Assembly (NCBI GenBank): GCA_900074885.1
Contig: FJUW01000056.1
Span: forward strand, 217,571-281,570
Reading direction: 5' to 3'
Source: Rhynchosporium graminicola
Lineage: Eukaryota > Ascomycota > Leotiomycetes > Helotiales > Ploettnerulaceae
Length of the DNA: 64,000 nt
Shown: piece after piece, positions 23,305 to 35,500 of the stretch
Position numbering within the stretch: position 1 is the stretch's first letter
Layout: the number at the start of each line of letters is the position of its first letter
Position numbers and translations under genes: made by a program
The notes under the pieces: model-generated
Told to the model about the DNA's origin: nothing
Seen by the model: the letters and a program-made list of their open reading frames with translations, nothing else
Database searches by the model: none

Positions 23305-26000
23305 GATATTAGGCAGCATAAACGAATTGAACATCTTGCTCACAAAATTGATGTTCTAATATGCTAGTCGTATAGCGTCTCGAGAGCGGGTAAGGCCATA
23401 TGCCGCCACGAACCCCACACTGCGTATAATATTCTTGGAGTAGAATTGAAGAACGGCATACATCTCGCCTTCCATACCTGAGAAATTTGACTAATGTCAG
23501 TCCCATCATGTGTAGCTTATGGACCTACACAATTCCTGGTAGGAGTCGTCAATACATCAGTCCAATAGCTACTGTATCAGTAGCATCGAAATATCTACGG
23601 CTGTACTCAAATCGCTAATGCAGATTGCTTGTCCCCTTCCGATTCTTACTACACAAAAAGCTACTATCAAGCAAGCTGCCTTGCCGGAATTTCGCAGTAG
23701 CCAGTCAAGAATCCAGAGTCAGTCACTTACTAATACATTGATATCAAGTGGCATTCCAACATCATTCACCGTTTTAGCAGCTTAAGGACTGACTGCACAT
23801 TTATACCCTCATGTCAATACATCTTTCAGCATTTGGTCAAAATTTTGTATCTCGGGCGCGTCAACGACTCTTTACCATTCTTTATCGTTGTGTTTATTTT
23901 AGTCTTCACTTTCCGAGGCATAAAAAATCCCTTTCGGGTTATAGGGTCGAAGGAGAGATCATAGGGTAGAAACCCAACTTCGCTCTCTAGTTTCGACAGG
24001 ACTTGATTCTCTCTAAAGCACGAAATGTGCCCGTTTTTCGATGGACACGATACAAGAACATGTGCAATAGTCATGTCAACGACCTTCTCCCCGATAATTG
24101 AATGGTGGATGGAATTTCCTTCGGCGAATGACTGATACCCTTCGAGTTACTCTTAGCCAACAGGTCGCAGGATAAATTTCTCACATTATTCCGAAAGATC
24201 TATTTGACACCCTAAAAATCTTCCATCAGGATATCTCTGGACATCCATTTGATTACATATCTCTGTTCAGGCTCAGTCGCACCATGGACAATTATTCCTT
24301 TACAGCTCCGACGATCTAGTGTTGAGGTTCATTCTTGCCACGAATCGGCTGCTGTCCTCTACAGTATGGTTGTTCACACCCAAGCTGATTCTGTGTGATT
24401 TGACCTAGTCTACAGCACCGTAGATATGCGAGGAAGAACGCAATAGATAAACTGTGGCTGATATAGGGGTGATGCAGAAGTTCATATGAGTATACAGCCT
24501 TAAACAGCGTGTCAGAATTACTTGATGGCTCCATCTGGATAGCATCGGGGTGCGCAGATATACTGTGGCTCAGCGTACACTGTATACTTAGTCGCTTCCC
24601 CACCCTCTTCACCGAGTTCTTTTGACCCCGCACCCGCATCCGCACCCGCATCCGCACCCGGACTTCTACTGTATCGTGCCGAACAGGCTAAAAGCAAGTC
24701 ATCAGACCCCAGGAAAGCTTGATTCCTTGAGCTAATTTATTTAGAAAAACTTGACATGTCCGTACCTTACAAGATGTTAACTCTGGTAATTGGGTCGGAG
24801 CTAGCAGTTCAGACTGCCTTAGTAACAGAGGAGGGTGATGGTCGCTCCGTGCCGTAAGCAACAACCGATGTGCCCCTCGAAAAGCCGTCTTGCTCAATCC
24901 GTGAGCACCCTACCAAATTACTACCAATTGCCAAAGTAATTACGAGAAATCATAAGAGAAGAGGTTTCTTGACATATCGGTATTGTTCATGAGTCTTGTG
25001 CGCCCTACCTGATTGGGGAGTACTAACTCTACTATAGTCTATAAATGCCTATATAGATCGCCTCACGGCCACCGGCTTTAAGGTAAATCAATCAACCACA
25101 AGGTTACTTACTACCGTTCTATTCAATGACCAGACGATGTAAGAGAAGAGAGCTTTTAGCTTATCTAATTTTGCCTCATGGAAGGCTAGAACCGGCCTCT
25201 GTCTGACTATGTGGCAAGATTATGTTCATAGAAAGTTCTATACCGAACTCCCGACTGTCAGACATGATAAGCACAGTTTGATTGACGTTTAGCTTTAACC
25301 CAATTACCAGAGTTAACACTGTACTCTGCGTCGGCTTTCTCCAGCTCATTCCGATTGTTCAGAAGTATGTAGAAATCCCACCGTCAGATGATCCGCTGCA
25401 GTAGAAGGAAGGGCCGAAAGCCTAATCTATTCTGCTGCATCTCTCGGTGCCGTACCTGCCGTTCAGCCTTGCTTCCTAGGTCTGGACCAAGCCGAATCGC
25501 AAATTTCTCCGTTTTGACACTGGCATGTTCTTCCGAGATTGTTTCAAGGAGCTGCATGCGGTGGCTGATTGGAGGGTTGTGAGGCGTTGACTGCAAGTAC
25601 CTGCATCGCTAGCTACCTCAGCGAGCAGTCTACACCCTCGCTTAATTTCCGTACGAAAGGTACACAACCTCACGATACTACGTGACTTGGAGAATTCTCC
25701 CAGGACGGAGGGAGAAGCGCCTAAATCATGTACTCAACGCGGTAGAAGGTTTATCAAAGTCACGAAATTTCCGAGTGTTGTGCCGTGGATATGGGATGCG
25801 GACCGTCCAGTCCAATGTCGCGGTATCTAGGTCAATCCAATGGAGTTATCATTTCCTGAGAGGCGTCCAGAAGAAATATCATAAATACCCTCTCATCGAT
25901 GTCCGAAGACGTGACTTATCTCTCTCCAGAGCATCCTTCATCCACCCATCCAGCCCAATACTGCCCTTACCCAATACTGTCCTTACCTACCCCAGCAAAA
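23305..26000. other. long intergenic region
   Basis: About 2.7 kb with no convincing gene on either strand. It includes a short tandem repeat at 24628-24660. The end is the promoter of the GH12 gene, with a weak ATAAATA near 25881. Confidence 0.4.
24628..24660. repeat. 12-bp tandem repeat, 2.75 copies
   Basis: The unit CCGCACCCGCAT is repeated without mismatch. It lies in non-coding DNA. Confidence 0.8.
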
Positions 26001-26890
26001 ATGAAGACCCCTTCTTTCCTCCTAGCTGCCTTCGGCGCGTTCACCACCATCAGCGCGCAAACCCTCTGCGCGCAATTCGGCTACTACTCCTCCAGCGGCT
26101 ACGAATTCAACAACAACATGTGGGGCAAATCCTCCGGGACCGGCTCCCAATGCACCTACGTCAAGTCGGTGAACGGTAACGGCGCCTCGTTCCAGACGCA
26201 GTGGAACTGGGCCGGCGGCGCAAACAACGTCAAGAGCTATCCATATGCCGGATTGATCATCTCGGCGCCGAAGCTGGTCAGCCAGATCGGCAGCATCCCG
26301 ACGAGCGCGAGTTGGAGCATCAGTAATTCGAACGTGAGGGCGGACGTGGCGTACGATGTGTTCACGGCGAGGGACCCGAACCACTCGAAGCGCGGTGGGG
26401 ATTACGAGCTGATGATCTGGTGAGTTTTGGTCGGGCATGGCGGAAAATTCATGGGGTTTGGGAGTGCTTCGCTGACGGGCTTTCTTTGTGTGCGTGTGTG
26501 TGCAGGCTCGGACGTTACGGCGATATCAACCCCATCGGCTCATCTGTTGCGCGAGTCAATGTTGGAGGCTACGCGTGGAACCTGTGGGCTGGATATAACG
26601 GCTCGATGAGAGTGTACAGCTTCGTCGCGGCGAGCCCGGTCACGAATTTCAGTAGCAACCTCAAGCAGTTCTTCACTTACTTGGCCAGCAGTCAGGGCTT
26701 CCCGGCTAGCCAGCAGCACTTGATCAGTGAGTGTCTTCCATCATCTTCCGCGCTTGTCCTGTCGTCGCGCTTCCAGACGATGGAAAGAATGTGCCACTGA
26801 CATGTTTTAGCTCTGCAATTCGGCACGGAGCCTTTCACTGGTGGCAAGACGACTTTCTCTGTTAATCACTTCTCGGCAAGGGTTCAGTAA
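26001..26890 (+). CDS. secreted GH12 endoglucanase / xyloglucanase
   Basis: Exons 26001-26419, 26506-26726 and 26811-26890 encode 239 residues, the usual size for GH12. The start is the ATG after CAGCAAAA; a hydrophobic signal peptide ([16 protein letters not shown]) covers residues 1-19 or so. Family motifs include NNMWG near the N-terminus, [23 protein letters not shown] with the likely nucleophile Glu136, INPIG, and [10 protein letters not shown] with the likely acid/base Glu220. GH12 enzymes cleave internal beta-1,4 bonds of cellulose or xyloglucan outside the cell; which one cannot be told from these motifs. Introns are 86 and 84 bp, and the first contains a short (GT)n tract before its acceptor. 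It converges with the phosphodiesterase gene 280 bp away. Confidence 0.94.
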
Positions 26891-26972
26891 GAGGGAGGAA
26901 ATGCGACTAGACGTGCACTGTGGCTGTTATTAGCGGAAGCAACAGGAAGAGGATGGCTTTTTTTTTCTTTCC

Positions 26973-27064
26973 AGATGTATACATTTTACGCCATGGAGCG
27001 TCTCGGTATTGGATCGCCGAGGATTCAGATGTATATATTTTTCTTTTTGGAGCGACTCGGCATA
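26973..27064. repeat. imperfect direct repeat, two copies 54 bp apart
   Basis: Copy one (about 26973-27010) and copy two (about 27027-27064) both start CAGATGTATA and end GGAGCG(T/A)CTCGG, with divergence between. They lie in the short space between two convergent genes, so in one or both 3' ends. Confidence 0.55.
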
Positions 27065-27169
27065 GTTCCAAAGGGAACGGACTCTTGTTCTTTACGAATT
27101 TCATTACTATTTATTGAACCAAGTCCCATCAGCTGGGTGAGAAATGAGGCGTTTTGCATCGCCGTCCAA

Positions 27170-28513
27170 TCAAGGCAAACCCATACAGTTAGCATAGTAC
27201 ACAACCGTGGCAGGCCAATCGCTAAACATCTTCAGGATCTTCACATCCTTGACCAAGACGTCCAGAACAGTGTACATATCGCCGTCATTGTTGATGACCT
27301 TGTTCACGTATCCGTAATAGTAACCACCACCACTCTTCAAGAACCCACTCCTTTCAAAACTCCACCCGATCAGGTCCATACCCGCCTTCTTTGCCGCGAT
27401 GGCGTACTCGGATGGCACGATCTTGTTGTTCTTATCGAGTTTGGTCATGGCAAAGAATGCAGGAGCCATGATCTTGACGCCTGCCTTGGCGAGTGCTGGA
27501 AGGGAAGCAGTGGCATTGGCGTAGCCTTCTGGTGTATCGACACGCTCATCGAGGTAGACGGCTTGTCTGCCGAATTTGGGCTCTGCTTTGATCCAGTAGA
27601 AGACATCGGCTGGGAGGAAGCTTTGTGGCCAGACACGACTGTGATGGATACCGGCTTGCTTGTACTCGTCGAGAATCTCCTGTGCGAAGTCCTCTTGCGT
27701 CCATCCGTTGAAGGGCATCTTGACACCTGGCGTCTTGCACTCCGGTGTGAAGTCACGGCCGTAGGAGTCAATGAGCTTGATGCTCTCCTTGTGAGTGAGG
27801 AGAGTACCACAGGTGGAGTAGAGATCGGTGCGGTAAGGAGGAGTGCCGTCCATGTAGCTGGCGACTGATGTGCCGTTGGGGTTGAATCCATCCATCTTAC
27901 CGCAAAGGCTCTTGAACTCCTTGAGGGTGATGTCTGTAGTGCAACACTTGACAAATGCTGGAGCACCAGTCACCGGGTCATATGGCTTGAACGGAGTCGT
28001 GCACTTCGCAGCCAAATCTGGAAATGTGAGAATGTTGGTTGTGGTGTGCAAGTCGCAGCTTCAGTATGTTAGCTTAGATTTCGTGCATTTAAAAGAGAAA
28101 CACTTACTGATCATGTCGGCACACGAGCTTCTTGTCCTTGGTAAAGGCAACATCACACTCGATTGTCCCGGCTCCTTGTCTTGCGGCAGCGTTGTAAGAT
28201 TCGACAGTGTGCTCAGGGTACATCAATGGGGCACCTAAAACATTGTTTAGTTTGCATCTTCAATTGACTTTCATAACTCAAACGTACCACGATGACCAAT
28301 TGCGAACTTGCTGATCTCTGACGTTTGGTCCTTGCAAGACTCAAGCTTGCGCTTCAGTGGTCCATCATCCATATTGTCGATCAGGAAGTATGGGCGATCT
28401 CCGACCTGGACCTGGAAATCACGGTCATGGTGTTTTCTGGCCACATCAACCTCTGCTGGAGCCGCAGAGGCAAATCCCACGACCAGAAGATAGAGGATGA
28501 CTGAAGCATGCAT
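27170..28513 (-). CDS. secreted glycerophosphodiester phosphodiesterase (GDPD family)
   Basis: Exons 28513-28288, 28234-28108 and 28058-27170 encode 413 residues. The first 18 residues ([18 protein letters not shown]) form a signal peptide. The GDPD domain opens with FAIGHRG, holding catalytic His74 and Arg75. [16 protein letters not shown] and the metal-ligand motif [18 protein letters not shown] follow. Towards the C-terminus are [14 protein letters not shown] and [18 protein letters not shown], as in fungal members longer than bacterial GlpQ. It would hydrolyse glycerophosphodiesters outside the cell to glycerol-3-phosphate and an alcohol, releasing phosphate or choline precursors. Six or more cysteines outside the signal peptide suggest disulfides. 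Introns are 49-53 bp. Confidence 0.93.
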
Positions 28514-31500
28514 TTTGGCTGGAGATCGAGCTGCGAAGACACAGGTAACGAAGCCATTACAGCAGCTCCCATAGCTTTATAAGTCATCTACAGCCCCGGA
28601 GGATTCCTCCAAAGATCGGCCTCTGCAATTATATTCAGCATGCAGTTCCCGCATAGAAGCTGCCCCAGCCGTTCTTTTTTGCAAATGCAGCGAATCCGAA
28701 GCAGGAATCGAGGTTGATGCGTCGGGCCAAGCAAACATTGCAGATTTATCTTCATGGATAAGAACAGTTTGAGATACACACGTGCTCTTTATCCTGGGAC
28801 GGTGGAATGGGGAGGCTGTGTGGCTGATTCCCAGGCACAACCTCGACCTATCATGAGGTACCTCGCGAGCCCGTGGCTTTTGTAGAGCTTCAAGGCCTCG
28901 GCTAACTGCTGAATTGAGGAACAATTACCGTGGGCTTCTGAGAAATAAAGAGCTAGTGCTAACTGCAGATGAGGTCTCTGTCTCTGTCAAAGTGCGGGAA
29001 TCTGTCCAGAATCCAACGCCATGGCTGGCATATCTTGACAGGAACTATGAGTCCGAAGACCAGGAACCAAGAACGTGCTCCAGTGACACGAATTGCAACA
29101 TTGAGAAGAAAATTTTGAAGCTTTCTTATCGTTATCCAGGTGAACCCGCGTCAGAGCCAAGACTGCAAGGATGTGCGAACTCTCATCAGCTTGGCCTTCC
29201 GCAATATAGCCGCAGACTATTCGGACACACCTGTATACTTCGTCCTGCAGGCCTGCGTTACGATTCTCATCGAGAGCAAGGATATGGTTTTCTAGAGGGG
29301 TTTCTCGAAGGAATCATCGTATTCCCATTGAAATGTGTTGGAGAACACGTACCAGGATCGGTGCGGTACAAGTAATAAAGATCAGGTATGAAGCCGAATC
29401 CGTCAATTGTACCCTCGATAGAAGACCTGATATGCGAAGGTGAATCAGTAAGTTTGTTCTCGGTTTGCAAACAACTGAACCAACACCTTGGAAGCGACTC
29501 TGCAAGGTGTATCAGTTCGTGTTCTGACTGGAATTTGTTTCGCGTCTGTGATTTTTGGATCCGTGATGTTGAGTAAGAACGCAAGACCAGGAAAAGGTAC
29601 AGAGTATCTAGCCCCGGAAACCGACGATTCCTTTCTGAGAAAATCACTAAGGAGCTTCTCGTTGATACACGCAGCGTACATAAAGCAAATTCATATCTCG
29701 GTAACGATTCGACATGTATGTCGGACGTGTGAAAGCGAACTTAGGAGAGGAACCTGACCTAATAGCTGTATTCCAGAAATGGGTATTTGAGCTCAATGGC
29801 TTTCAGTAGTCTAGCATCTGCCTGCTCGAGTTCCGTACTAGTACTAAGCCTGAAACTGATGCCCAGGAACGAAAACCTGAAGTTGACCTAGAGATGTAGA
29901 AAGGGGAGGGATTTGACTATTTGGGCCGCTGCGTAGTTGGTTCTTTGACTGTTAAACTAGATGTTGAATCTTCTAGGAGTAAGTAGAAGGGTATGAGATT
30001 AAACATAGAGTGAGTTCAGGTGGTCCCGAACTTGTCTTCTGTTTGTCGAAAGCGAACACATCACCGTCCACTTTGCCAGCTAAGTACAAAGTCAGCAGCC
30101 TTCCACCAAGGCAGTAGAAGCGGCGAGAAAGAGGAGCATTTCAATATCCGTGGAGGGTCGAAAAAATTTACTAGTTCTTCTAGATTCACGAAGAATTGTA
30201 GAGATCTTTAGGAGGGCGATTCCGAATAGAGGGCCGTAGTTGTACTGGCGCCGCTTTCACGGGGTCGTAAACATCTCACTGTCGTTTATGAAAGGAGTTA
30301 GGAGTTGAAGCCGGCTACTGATCTTGTGCATTATGAGACTGGAATCTGAATCAAAGATAGAAAGTTTTGCTGATGCTCGTGTTGAATTGGTTCTGAGTTG
30401 CGCTTTAGCGAGGCCGCAATTAGGCTTGGTTAGGCAACAGGCCATTAGGTCAATAGAGCAATAGAGCAACAGGGTGATTTCCAGTGACGAAAGGAATAAA
30501 GATATTGCATAGTATTCACAAATTTAAGGAACTTCTGCACAGCTCCAGACCTTAAAGTAGCTCTGGAGTCATCTCGTATATGCTCGTAGATCTCTCATAC
30601 ATGTTTCCTGCTCTAGTAGGGTCGGTGTTAGTCTTCGTGGCTCCTTAGGGGCAGTGTCAAAACAAGCATCGACTCCAAAGACTTTGCCGACATACTTCAT
30701 CAACGACGTCTCGAAAAAAAGCCAACCCAAACAATGCCAAATCGAGGGAAAGTATTCTCGAAGTCTTCTCTTCTGAGACCTGAAGCCGCAACATATGGAG
30801 TCATTGCTCGATGTCTCGTGGTCTGATAAAGTAGCAAGCTCATCAAATTAGGAACCTGGTTCGAAACACCCTTTCTGGTTTGTACATGCAATTGAGTTCA
30901 ACGGCGAGACGCCAATGAAGTTCCGTGTATTGGCTCATCCTCCCGAAACCCTAGCATTTAGAAAGGCAGCCAAGCATGAAAAATGCATAACTTTTCCCGG
31001 CTTGCTCACGTCTTGAAGGGAATTTCTTGGATTACTGAGATACGCATCTTTTCAAAACAATGCACTGCTCAACCGACCAACCAGCAACTAGTCCAAGGAC
31101 CAATTTGGAGGCGAAAGTTCCGTACCTAAATGCTCGAAAACACTGGGCGGATGAGTATACACAACCGATCCGTGAAGCGAGGATCCGAAGCCGAAGGACG
31201 GACATAAGCAGCTAAGTCCTCCAGCATCTTGAATCGTAATCATAATCACAGCTAGGCATAACTATCCTGATTCCTCATCAACCGAAGAGTCAAACCTCTA
31301 GTGTAGAGGCTGAGATATTCATTCCCTATCGGTTCAATCTCGTGGAAATACGTCATTCCCGACGCTATAGCCTGGGCATCGTCGTTTCTTCGTTCCTTAG
31401 AAGGTCTGTGTTTGCTTTCTAGTTGGAGGTCTAGAAGCGAGTATTGTGGTCTGGATTCTCACGAGAGTATCGGTTGCTTCTAGTGTCAGTAGTACTACTA

Positions 31501-32586
31501 GTAAGCCAAAGGCAAAGGCATTATACAAAGTTCGTCCTCGGCAGCGACGGAGGAGTGGACCTGCGATGGGGTGGGAAGGCGGGAACGGAGCGCGGGAACG
31601 TCTAATGTGGCGTGGACTTCAGTCGTATTTTTCGTATTTTCATTATTCGGGGCTCGGATTTAAGTCGATAGATACATTATAAATATGCAGTGCAGATTGC
31701 AGTAGTATTGCGGAGCGGAGATGGAATTGCTAGGAGGTATTATCGATTCTCTTGCTAAGATTGATTGTTGCCACAGGTATGATAGTATAGTAGTCTGCTC
31801 CAGGAATAGAAGGAAGTTCAAACGCCGCAATTGATTGATATTGACTCAGCTGTCAGCACTAGATTTGGTAGGTATAGATAGGTACGTATGTATACCCTCC
31901 CTCCACAAGCCACCAGTGAAACCTTGTTATCCGCAGTTGTTACATTATATCAACATGGCAATTCTCACTTCACCACTTCAGCAACAGCACTGTCAGCATC
32001 GCCAAATAACATTCAGGTCGCACAACCACAATTGATAGGGCCCTAACCATGCTACAATGCACGATGCTGAATCATTCCTTGGAACCAACCAAGGGATACA
32101 CATGGCAGTGTCATCTCCTCCCCAAACAAATGCAAACATGCAAAGATACTCGCTCGGCATCGATAAATCGCATTATGGCTGGCTCGTCTCTACATAAGAT
32201 GCCGGGCCCGCTCTCACAAGTTTGTTCGTCTCAACTCGGACTCCGGAACTTCTCTCGCTCTCGGCTGCTCTTCTGACCCGACAATGATTTAGTCTCAAGG
32301 TTCCAATTATCTTTATAATCAATCCACTTCAATGCCAAGCGGGTCCCGTCATGACCTCAATGGCGTACGCGAACTAAAGCTCCGGACTAGCAATTAGTTG
32401 GTGACGAAAGTACAAATATATCAACAGCGGGACCCACCAGAGAACGTAAACAGATAGATAGATCTCCAATCTCTTATCGAACTCGAATTGTTCCAAGTTG
32501 CGTCACGTCACAGTATTGTGGGAGATCAAGGCATTGCAGCTGCCCCATCCTCAACTGCACGCTTCACATTCCTGAACATCAAAACA
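28514..32586. other. long divergent intergenic region (GDPD / PDR transporter)
   Basis: About 4 kb with no gene I can support. Frames of 60-150 codons near 28.9-29.7 kb overlap on both strands and lack domain features. The last kilobase must include the ABC transporter promoter; CT-rich stretches occur just before the start. Confidence 0.4.
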
Positions 32587-35500
32587 ATGGCGTCGAATGG
32601 GGAGAATCACGCCTTCCAGCTGGAACAGGCACAGAATATACTTTCAGGGCAGAGAAGTCCTCCAGGTTATCCAGAAGATGAATTTGTTGTCGTAGACAGC
32701 CCAACAATTGCTACAGACGGAGAGAGTCAGCACCCAGGATACACCTCAGATGAGATTGAGCGCCCAGAGACTTATCGCAATGATAGTTCAACAACAGACA
32801 CGGACGAGAAGCTGGAGAGAGTTCAGACGACTAAGTCGATGAGAGATCGGAGACAGTTTGAGCCGCTTACTACTAGGGATCGTGCTGAGCTGCAGAGAAT
32901 CGCTTCGACTTTCAGCGGGAGAGGTGCTATCACGAGGACAAATACTGCGGCAGAGTCACCTGCGGAGAGGCAAGACACTTTAGCGGGAGTTAATATTGGT
33001 GATCCAGTGTTGGATCCTGGATCCCCAGAATTCGATGTCTATAAGTGGTCAAGGATGTATGTTCTCTCCATTTCCGCGCTTCACCAATCTCTCGTTGCTG
33101 ACATTTTGATCTAGGTTAATGAGTTTGATGGATCAAAACAATGTGGTGCAACGTCGAGCCGGTATCGTCTGGAAGAGCTTGAGAGTCTGTGGTTCTGGGT
33201 CTGCCATCAACCTTCAGAAAAACGTCGGATCTCTTCTACTTGCTCCTCTCCGCGCAAAGGAGTTCTTTGGAAAAGGACCCGAGAAGACGATCTTGAATGA
33301 TTTTGAGGGTTGCTTGAAGACTGGGGAAATGCTTGTAGTTCTTGGTAGACCTGGAAGTGGTTGCTCGACACTTTTGAAGTCACTCATGGGTGAACTTACT
33401 GGATTAGATATGAAGGAGGGATCTCTGGTCCATTATAATGGTAAGCCGGCTTTCTCAAAAAACCTGAACTTCTATATACTAAGAAGACGCAGGTATTCCC
33501 CAGAATCAGATGGTGAAGCAATTCAAGGGCGAAATTGTCTACAACCAAGAAGTCGACAAACATTTTCCCCATCTCACAGTTGGTGAGACACTCGAGTTCG
33601 CTGCGCGCGTTCGAACTCCACAACAAAGACTGGTCGACGGCCTAGACAGAGAAACATGGGCAAAGCACATGGCCAAGGTTGTTATGGCTATCTTCGGTCT
33701 CTCACATACTTACAACACCAAAGTCGGAAACGACTTTGTACGTGGAGTCTCAGGTGGAGAGAGGAAGCGTGTCAGTATCGCTGAGATGGCTCTCGCTGGT
33801 TCACCAATCGCATCTTGGGACAATTCTACTCGCGGTCTTGATGCAGCCACAGCATTGGAGTTTACGAGATCTCTCCGCATGTCTGCAAATCTGAGCGGAG
33901 CTTGCCATTTGGTAGCTATCTATCAGGCTTCACAAGCTATCTACGATGAATTTGACAAGGCGGTTGTGTTGTACGAGGGACGACAGATCTACTTCGGTCC
34001 TTGCGATGAAGCGAAGCAGTATTTCCTTGATATGGGGTTCGAGTGTCCACCTCGCCAGACGACTGGTGACTTCTTGACTTCAGTTACGAATCCTTCCGAG
34101 CGAACTGCTCGCAAGGGATACGAGAACAAAGTTCCTCGTACACCCGATGAGTTCGAGAAATACTGGAAACAATCTCAGCAATGCAAGAATCTAAAGAGAG
34201 AAACAGATGAGCATGAAGAGGAGTTTCCAATGGGTGGCGCAACTCTCGACCAATTTAATGCAAGCCGAAAGGGTATGCAAGCAAATCACGTGAGACCACA
34301 GTCTCCATACACAGTCAGCATCCCTATGCAGGTCAAATACTGTACTCAACGAGCCTACCAACGTCTCTGGAACGACAAGACTTCGACTATCACTACAGTT
34401 GTCGGACAGATCGTCATGGCATTGATCATCGGGTCCATTTTCTATGGCACACGTAACGATACAGCCAGTTTCTTTCAGAAAGGTGGTGTGCTCTTCTTCG
34501 CCGTCTTGCTCAACGCCCTCATCGCCATTTCCGAAATCAATACCTTGTACGCTCAACGTCCTATCGTCGAGAAACAGGCATCGTATGCTTTCTATCACCC
34601 TTTCACTGAGGCTTTGGCTGGTATAGTGGCGGATATTCCAGTTAAATTCATGATTGCTACGTGCTTTAATATCATTCTGTACTTCTTGGCTGGGTTAAGA
34701 CGGGAGCCATCTCAGTTCTTCATATTCTTCATGTTTAATTTCGTAGCAATCTTGACCGTAAGTTTCCTTTCCTAATCCTACACCTTCACTGGCTAACCCA
34801 TCTAGATGTCACAAATATACCGCTCCATCGCAGCATCCACAAAGACCGTCTCTCAAGCCCTCGCGATCGCAGGAGTCGCAACACTAGCCATCGTTATCTA
34901 CACCGGCTTCGTTATTCCACGCCCTCTTATGCATCCGTGGTTCAAATGGATATCCTGGATCAATCCCGTAGCCTACGCATTCGAAGGTCTTTTCGTGAAT
35001 GAACTCCATGGTCAAAGATTCGCGTGTTCACAAATCGTGCCTTCAGGCCCTGGCTACCCTAGCGTAGGCAACGAGTTTGTTTGTGCCGTTGCCGGCGCTG
35101 TTGCTGGCCAGCTCACCGTTTCAGGAGATGATTATCTCGATGCGCAGTTTCAATACTCGTATTCTCACATCTGGAGGAATCTTGGGTTCATGTTCGCGTT
35201 TATGATTTTCTTCTTATTCGTTTACTTGCTGGCTACTGAGTGGAACTCTGCAACGGACAGTAAAGCAGAAGTCCTAGTTTTCCGCCATGGACATGTACCA
35301 AAGCATTTAGAAGTTGCCGAGAAAGCAGCCAAAAACGACGAGGAAGCTCCTATGCCGGCATCTGGAGCTGGAGAGCAAGTCAAAGATACCGATATGAATG
35401 AGGAACAGGACGATCAGGTTGCTGCTTTGCCTCCGCAGACTGATGTATTTACCTGGAAAGATGTCTGCTATGATATCAAGATTAAAGGCGAACCCAGACG

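Noticed and set aside
24628..24660. Regular GC-rich repeat considered as a CRISPR-like or regulatory array
   Set aside because: It is a simple 12-bp tandem repeat without spacers.
26975..27868. 297-codon plus-strand open frame
   Set aside because: It starts in the GH12 3' flank and runs antisense to the conserved GDPD coding exon; its composition is that of a mirror frame.
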